Below, piece after piece: positions 15,682 to 18,709 of a stretch of 18,709 bases of DNA. Under the pieces are notes generated by a model. That model saw nothing but the letters and a program-made list of their open reading frames with translations, was not told where the DNA came from and searched no databases. The stretch is from an uncultured Mycoplasmatota bacterium (GTDB lineage: Bacteria; Bacillota_I; Bacilli_A; RF39; UBA660): contig CAMGAM010000009.1 in assembly GCA_946007485.1 (NCBI GenBank), positions 1 through 18,709 of the forward strand, read 5' to 3'. Numbering within the stretch: the first letter of the stretch is position 1; every line of letters starts with the position of its first letter. The position numbers were made by a program, and so were the translations under genes.

Positions 15682-16296
15682 CTATAAATAATTAAATATA
15701 TTTATATCAAATGAAAATAACACAATCAATATAACTAATAAAATAATCATAAAATTTATAAAAGCATCACTCTTCATAAACTTAGGTAATTTTCCCTTAA
15801 TAGCCATAAGACCTACATATAATAAATATCCAATAAAACCACCAAAAACATTTAAAATAATATCATCTATATCAAATACTCTTCCTGTATAATATTGAAG
15901 TCCTTCCGTAAGCCCCGATACTATCAAAGATACTATCAATATCAAAGATGCTTTTCTATTATTTAAATAATATGAAGCAAAAAATCCAAAAGGTATAAAT
16001 AACAAAATATTACCTACAACATTCTTCATAAACTTATAACTACCGAAACTATATCTAAACATCTCTTTAAAAGGAATTAAATTAACCCCACTTGTGCCAT
16101 CCTGACCCATTAAAATATAATATAAACAAAGAATATAAATAATAAAAACTAATGATAATAATTCTTTATGTAAAACAAATTTTCTACTACCTTTAAATAA
16201 ATATGCACATCTAAGAGTTATTGCCACAATAGATATAAAAGCCACCATTGGCCATATACTAGGTAACATCTCATCAATTATATTCTTAACAACCAT
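15682..16296 (-). CDS. VanZ-like family membrane protein
   Basis: A 204-residue integral membrane protein with about five to six hydrophobic helices. The VanZ pattern is clear: NLIPF (72-76), a following NVVGNILLFIPFGFF helix, then TEGLQYYTGRVFDIDDIILNVFGGFIGYLL with its conserved E, Q, R, D, D, N and G. VanZ gives low-level teicoplanin resistance in some enterococci, but most homologs have no known role and resistance should not be inferred. A helix after the VanZ core (about 180-200) is an addition. The ribosome binding site AAAGGAG lies about ten bases before the ATG. It heads the ybeY-cdd-era-recO operon, where phoH and yqfF often stand in other Firmicutes. Confidence 0.88.
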   Translation of the reverse strand: MVVKNIIDEMLPSIWPMVAFISIVAITLRCAYLFKGSRKFVLHKELLSLVFIIYILCLYYILMGQDGTSGVNLIPFKEMFRYSFGSYKFMKNVVGNILLFIPFGFFASYYLNNRKASLILIVSLIVSGLTEGLQYYTGRVFDIDDIILNVFGGFIGYLLYVGLMAIKGKLPKFMKSDAFINFMIILLVILIVLFSFDINIFNYL

Positions 16297-16349
16297 TCCT
16301 AAATCACTCCTTTAATTCTTCTAATATAATTCTACTACAAAATATATAA

Positions 16350-16380
16350 AAATAAAAGAAAAAAGAGATAATTTTATCCC
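16350..16380 (-). terminator. Intrinsic terminator of the 592-residue surface-protein gene
   Basis: Minus-strand GGGATA/TATCTC (16375-16380 with 16365-16370, one G-T) with a four-base loop, followed by TTTTTTCTTTTATTTTT. It separates the surface-protein gene from the vanZ operon. I could not find a convincing promoter between it and the VanZ-like gene (a TATATT at 16323-16328 lacks a good -35 box). Confidence 0.7.
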
Positions 16381-16451
16381 TATAATTCCACTGATACCAC
16401 CACAAACTATAATTCATTTATCTTTAATTTTATCATTTGTTAATTTATTCA

Positions 16452-18230
16452 CTATCCAATAATTTCATATGGATCATCACTTGAACCACTTCCTTGCAAT
16501 CGAATATCAGATTTTAGATATACAACAGGATGAATTTTAAAACTGGAAAGAAAACGACATGCTTCAAATCGACGAAAAATACCTTCAGAGTCAATGAAAA
16601 GCATATAATCTGTAGAATCTGAATGAGGAGAAATTGTATATAAAAGTGAGGATTCATAAAATAACCATGAACTATTTGGAATTGAACCTATTGTACTTTG
16701 ACTGCACATATAGATATCTGAATAACACGCATTATTGATACCATTGCTAAATGTATAGACATAATCTGATGGATACATTAACCCAACTAATCCTGTCCAA
16801 CTTGTTGGTCTTCCACTATATACCGTTGTTCCACGTTCCCAAGTATATATTTCTTCGGCTATTCCATAATGTGTTGATGAATTATATTTTCTTCCTCCTA
16901 AATAATAAGTTGCTTCACTTATTTGAGATAAAGCAGTACTATTTAAACTCCAATTATTACTAGTACAACTATATGAACTAGCTCCACTAACAATACTCGC
17001 TGTTTGGCAACCAAATTGATAAATAATATTGCCATTCCAATCATATATATATGTATCATTAGATGTATATCCATCTTTCAGTTTATAACTAGTTGGATTT
17101 AACATATACATTAATTGAGAATCAGTCCAATCATTTGATCCACAATCACTTGTCGAAGAACCTACGCCTGATTGCTTATAATCCCAACTCATATTACCAA
17201 TAGATTCATCTTTAATAATTTTTATTCTACCATTGAAAACTCCAATTATTCGCCAGACTTCATTATTAAAGGTTATATAGTTGTTAGGAGTTACTCCTAC
17301 TATACCATCATTAGTTAATTCAGTACATTCGTAAGTATAAGTTGATGTATCTGATGGACATGATGATTGATTGGTAAAACTTTTAGTTGTGCTATCACTA
17401 ATTGTAGTTCTTACATAATTATATCTCGTCGGACATGTTCCATTTGATTTAATAAAATAACCATATTTACCCGATTCGTATGAACAATATTTATTACCTA
17501 TATAACGGTAATCAGTCGTTGCTTCCACTTGTTCAGTCGCATCATGAGAGAATGTCCACATTTCTGCCTTTTGACTATCAGAGGCGTCTGCATACATCAA
17601 AGTACTTGGATTTGCACTATTAATAAGTGAATTTGCTGTTATTGGTAAATTGTCATAGCAATTTCCATTTAATGATAAATTAAATTCTTGACCTGCAGTT
17701 TCAACATTGGTTTCGACTGAATCTAACCATATCCATAAATAATATGTTTCTGTAGTTGTTGTCATATATTCTTTAAGATCTAACAAATATATCCTATCAC
17801 CAGATGTTTTTCCATTAAAATTTCCAGAACTTACTACTCCCGTTGTTGGATTATTACTACTTGTCGTTAATGCATATTTAAAATTTAAACTATTAGATAA
17901 CCCTGCCCCAAGACTATTAATATCTAACCATAAATCCATATAAATAGTTTTATTGGATACTGTAATTGAAGGATTTACTACTACTTCTCGTTTTATATAA
18001 TTTCCTCTTGTATCATCTGATACTGTCGTTGGTATGATTCTTACATCTCCCGATTTTATTTCTCCACCCATATCAGCACTACATGAAAATCCAGCGGTTG
18101 CTGTAAATGTTATTTGTGTCTTTTGTTCTTCACTACTTACCCATGATAAATAAGCTAGTGATGAACCAATGGCTGTAAAAATAATTGTTAAAATAATCAA
18201 TAAGGTCAATACATTTTTATTCTTACCCAT
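16452..18230 (-). CDS. Secreted surface protein: TasA/SipW-like N-terminal module with a Cys-rich 'WRIIG' C-terminal domain
   Basis: A 592-residue predicted exported protein. The signal peptide (MGKNKNVLTLLIILTIIFTA, then IGSSLAYLSW) and the module to about residue 190 closely match the first 191 residues of the 1441-residue protein, including FSCxAD, SGDxRIIPTTVSD, GNYIKREVV, ETYYLWIWLD and a final Cys. The rest differs. It begins with a Cys-rich segment (about 230-310). Then comes a domain with NNEVWRIIGVFNGRIKIIKDESIG, WTDSQLMYMLNP, YYLGGRKY, GLVGLMYPSDYVYTFSNG and an ending HPVVYLKSDIRLQGSGSSDD. I associate this domain with DUF6273-like proteins common in gut Firmicutes; function unknown. 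No LPXTG or C-terminal anchor. AAGGATGA precedes the ATG. Promoter and two palindromes lie upstream. Confidence 0.85.
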   Translation of the reverse strand: MGKNKNVLTLLIILTIIFTAIGSSLAYLSWVSSEEQKTQITFTATAGFSCSADMGGEIKSGDVRIIPTTVSDDTRGNYIKREVVVNPSITVSNKTIYMDLWLDINSLGAGLSNSLNFKYALTTSSNNPTTGVVSSGNFNGKTSGDRIYLLDLKEYMTTTTETYYLWIWLDSVETNVETAGQEFNLSLNGNCYDNLPITANSLINSANPSTLMYADASDSQKAEMWTFSHDATEQVEATTDYRYIGNKYCSYESGKYGYFIKSNGTCPTRYNYVRTTISDSTTKSFTNQSSCPSDTSTYTYECTELTNDGIVGVTPNNYITFNNEVWRIIGVFNGRIKIIKDESIGNMSWDYKQSGVGSSTSDCGSNDWTDSQLMYMLNPTSYKLKDGYTSNDTYIYDWNGNIIYQFGCQTASIVSGASSYSCTSNNWSLNSTALSQISEATYYLGGRKYNSSTHYGIAEEIYTWERGTTVYSGRPTSWTGLVGLMYPSDYVYTFSNGINNACYSDIYMCSQSTIGSIPNSSWLFYESSLLYTISPHSDSTDYMLFIDSEGIFRRFEACRFLSSFKIHPVVYLKSDIRLQGSGSSDDPYEIIG

Positions 18231-18250
18231 CTTTCATCATCCTTATTAAA

Positions 18251-18277
18251 GCCCTTAAGTATCATACTTAAGGGTCT
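18251..18277. repeat. Palindromic element, copy 1 (left inverted arm)
   Basis: A near-perfect palindrome with arms CCCTTAAGTAT/ATACTTAAGGG around a single C (or a 9-bp stem with a 5-base loop). The 21 bases 18251-18271 equal the reverse complement of 18415-18435. It falls in the predicted leader of the 592-residue gene, where only a weak T-run follows on the minus strand. Confidence 0.85.
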
Positions 18278-18293
18278 TTTCTATCTTGAGTTA

Positions 18294-18322
18294 ATTATAG
18301 CAAATATGGGTGTTTATGTAAA
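18294..18322 (-). promoter_or_regulatory. Promoter of the 592-residue surface-protein gene
   Basis: Minus-strand TTTACA (18317-18322), 17 bases, TATAAT (18294-18299), with an extended -10 (TTTGCTATAAT). Predicted start near 18287. It lies between the two inverted palindromes and just downstream of the 35-bp palindrome. Confidence 0.8.
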
Positions 18323-18325
18323 TAG

Positions 18326-18360
18326 TTGAATTACAAAAATATTTATTTTTGTAATTTCAA
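18326..18360. repeat. 35-bp AT-rich palindrome upstream of the surface-protein promoter
   Basis: ATTACAAAAAT (18330-18340) and its exact reverse complement (18345-18355) flank a four-base centre. The symmetry continues outward to TTGAA/TTCAA with a single-base slip. It ends four bases upstream of the -35 box, a place where a regulator could bind. Confidence 0.75.
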
Positions 18361-18409
18361 AAAAATCTGATTTTTTCTTATTTTTAAAGAGATTATTATG
18401 TATATGTAT

Positions 18410-18435
18410 AGACTTTAAGTATGATACTTAAGGGC
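18410..18435. repeat. Palindromic element, copy 2 (right inverted arm)
   Basis: Second copy of the palindrome, in inverted orientation relative to 18251-18277 and sharing the outer AGAC flank. On the plus strand it is followed by CTTTTTTATATT, so it could also act as a plus-strand intrinsic terminator. Confidence 0.85.
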
Positions 18436-18436
18436 C

Positions 18437-18607
18437 TTTTTTATATTAATTAGTAAAATATATGTCAAATAAATAAATTACTCATTTTAATTTCTTATAC
18501 TTTTTAATATTCAGAATTCTAATTTCTGTTATTCTAAATATTACAGAATTTTAAATAATAGATATTTTATATTCAAGAATATTAATTTCTCCTAATTTTT
18601 TCATCAT
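18437..18607. other. AT-rich intergenic stretch without recognised feature
   Basis: Apart from small inverted repeats (TTCTGT/ACAGAA around 18515-18545 and ATATTC/GAATAT around 18571-18584), I see no gene, RNA or strong promoter here. Both small repeats could be chance in sequence this rich in A and T. Confidence 0.5.
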
Positions 18608-18636
18608 TTGCTTCCTTTTTTTAAATATGTTATAAC
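18608..18636 (+). promoter_or_regulatory. Extended -10 promoter of the right-edge gene
   Basis: Plus-strand TTGCTT (18608-18613), 17 bases, TATAAC (18631-18636), with TG one base upstream of the -10 box. Predicted start near 18643, giving a short leader that holds little beyond the ribosome binding site. Confidence 0.6.
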
Positions 18637-18657
18637 CATTTTTGAAAGGAGAAACAT

Positions 18658-18709
18658 ATGAAAGAATTTTATAAAATCAGTAGAGATGCTATGTTTAAAA
18701 GTATCTTTT
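18658..18709 (+). CDS. 5' end of a gene cut by the window edge (possible PD-(D/E)XK/Rpn-type protein)
   Basis: ATG with AAAGGAG six bases upstream, reading MKEFYKISRDAMFKSIF before the window ends. The start resembles PD-(D/E)XK nuclease family transposase/Rpn-type proteins, which often open with a short '[S/R]xDxxFKxxF' stretch, but 17 residues are too few to assign it. Codon use and upstream signals support a real gene. Confidence 0.6.
   Translation, partial: MKEFYKISRDAMFKSIF

Noticed and set aside
15682..16296. Glycopeptide resistance gene
   Set aside because: VanZ-like proteins are widespread and mostly unrelated to resistance; no vanH, vanA or vanX homolog is present.
16452..18230. 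Diversity-generating retroelement target
   Set aside because: The C-terminal domain has a ligand-binding look, but there is no reverse transcriptase, template repeat or matching variable repeat in the window.

Overview
The window is strongly AT-rich and looks like a low-GC Firmicute in the class Bacilli, probably an uncultured host-associated lineage. This is inferred from three things. Gene order matches Bacilli (era-yqzL-recO next to ybeY and cdd; rplM-rpsI; rpsO-pnp). Ribosome binding sites are strong AAGGAG/GGAGG types. Promoters are close to sigma-A consensus (TTGACA, 17-18 bp, TATAAT). TGA serves as a stop in at least two genes, so the standard code applies rather than the Mycoplasma code.

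Layout, left to right. (1) 51-4376, minus: a 1441-residue secreted surface protein with tandem Ig-like repeats, and a promoter just past its stop that fires out of the window. (2) 4527-8233, minus: housekeeping RNA and ribosome genes in two units, rplM-rpsI and rpsO-pnp, each with a near-consensus promoter, a candidate autoregulatory leader and intrinsic terminators. (3) 8254-12053, minus: an unrecognised three-gene operon of two large coiled-coil proteins with long acidic tails and one small DUF1292-like protein. (4) 12157-12724, plus: a five-gene tRNA operon (Leu-UAA, Ser-UGA, initiator Met, Asp-GUC, Phe-GAA) with promoter and terminator. A 57-residue Gly/Tyr-rich single-pass membrane peptide follows at 12802-12975. 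(5) 13043-16296, minus: a compact operon of a VanZ-like membrane protein, ybeY, cdd, era, a 30-residue YqzL-like peptide and recO. (6) 16452-18230, minus: a second secreted protein whose first ~190 residues are paralogous to those of the 1441-residue protein but whose C-terminal part is unrelated. (7) 18231-18657: an intergenic stretch rich in palindromes, in which two inverted copies of a ~26-bp palindromic element flank the promoter of the surface protein. (8) From 18658, plus: the first 17 codons of a gene that runs off the window.

The core genes serve rRNA maturation and ribosome assembly (Era, YbeY, S9, S13-neighbour L13, S15), mRNA decay (PNPase), nucleotide salvage (Cdd) and recombination repair (RecO). 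The accessory content is the two related surface proteins at either end of the window and the coiled-coil operon in the middle. The observations most worth following are the inverted palindromes around the surface-protein promoter, the shared TasA/SipW-like N-terminal module on two unrelated surface proteins, and the coiled-coil pair whose acidic tails carry repeated short Leu-Phe motifs.
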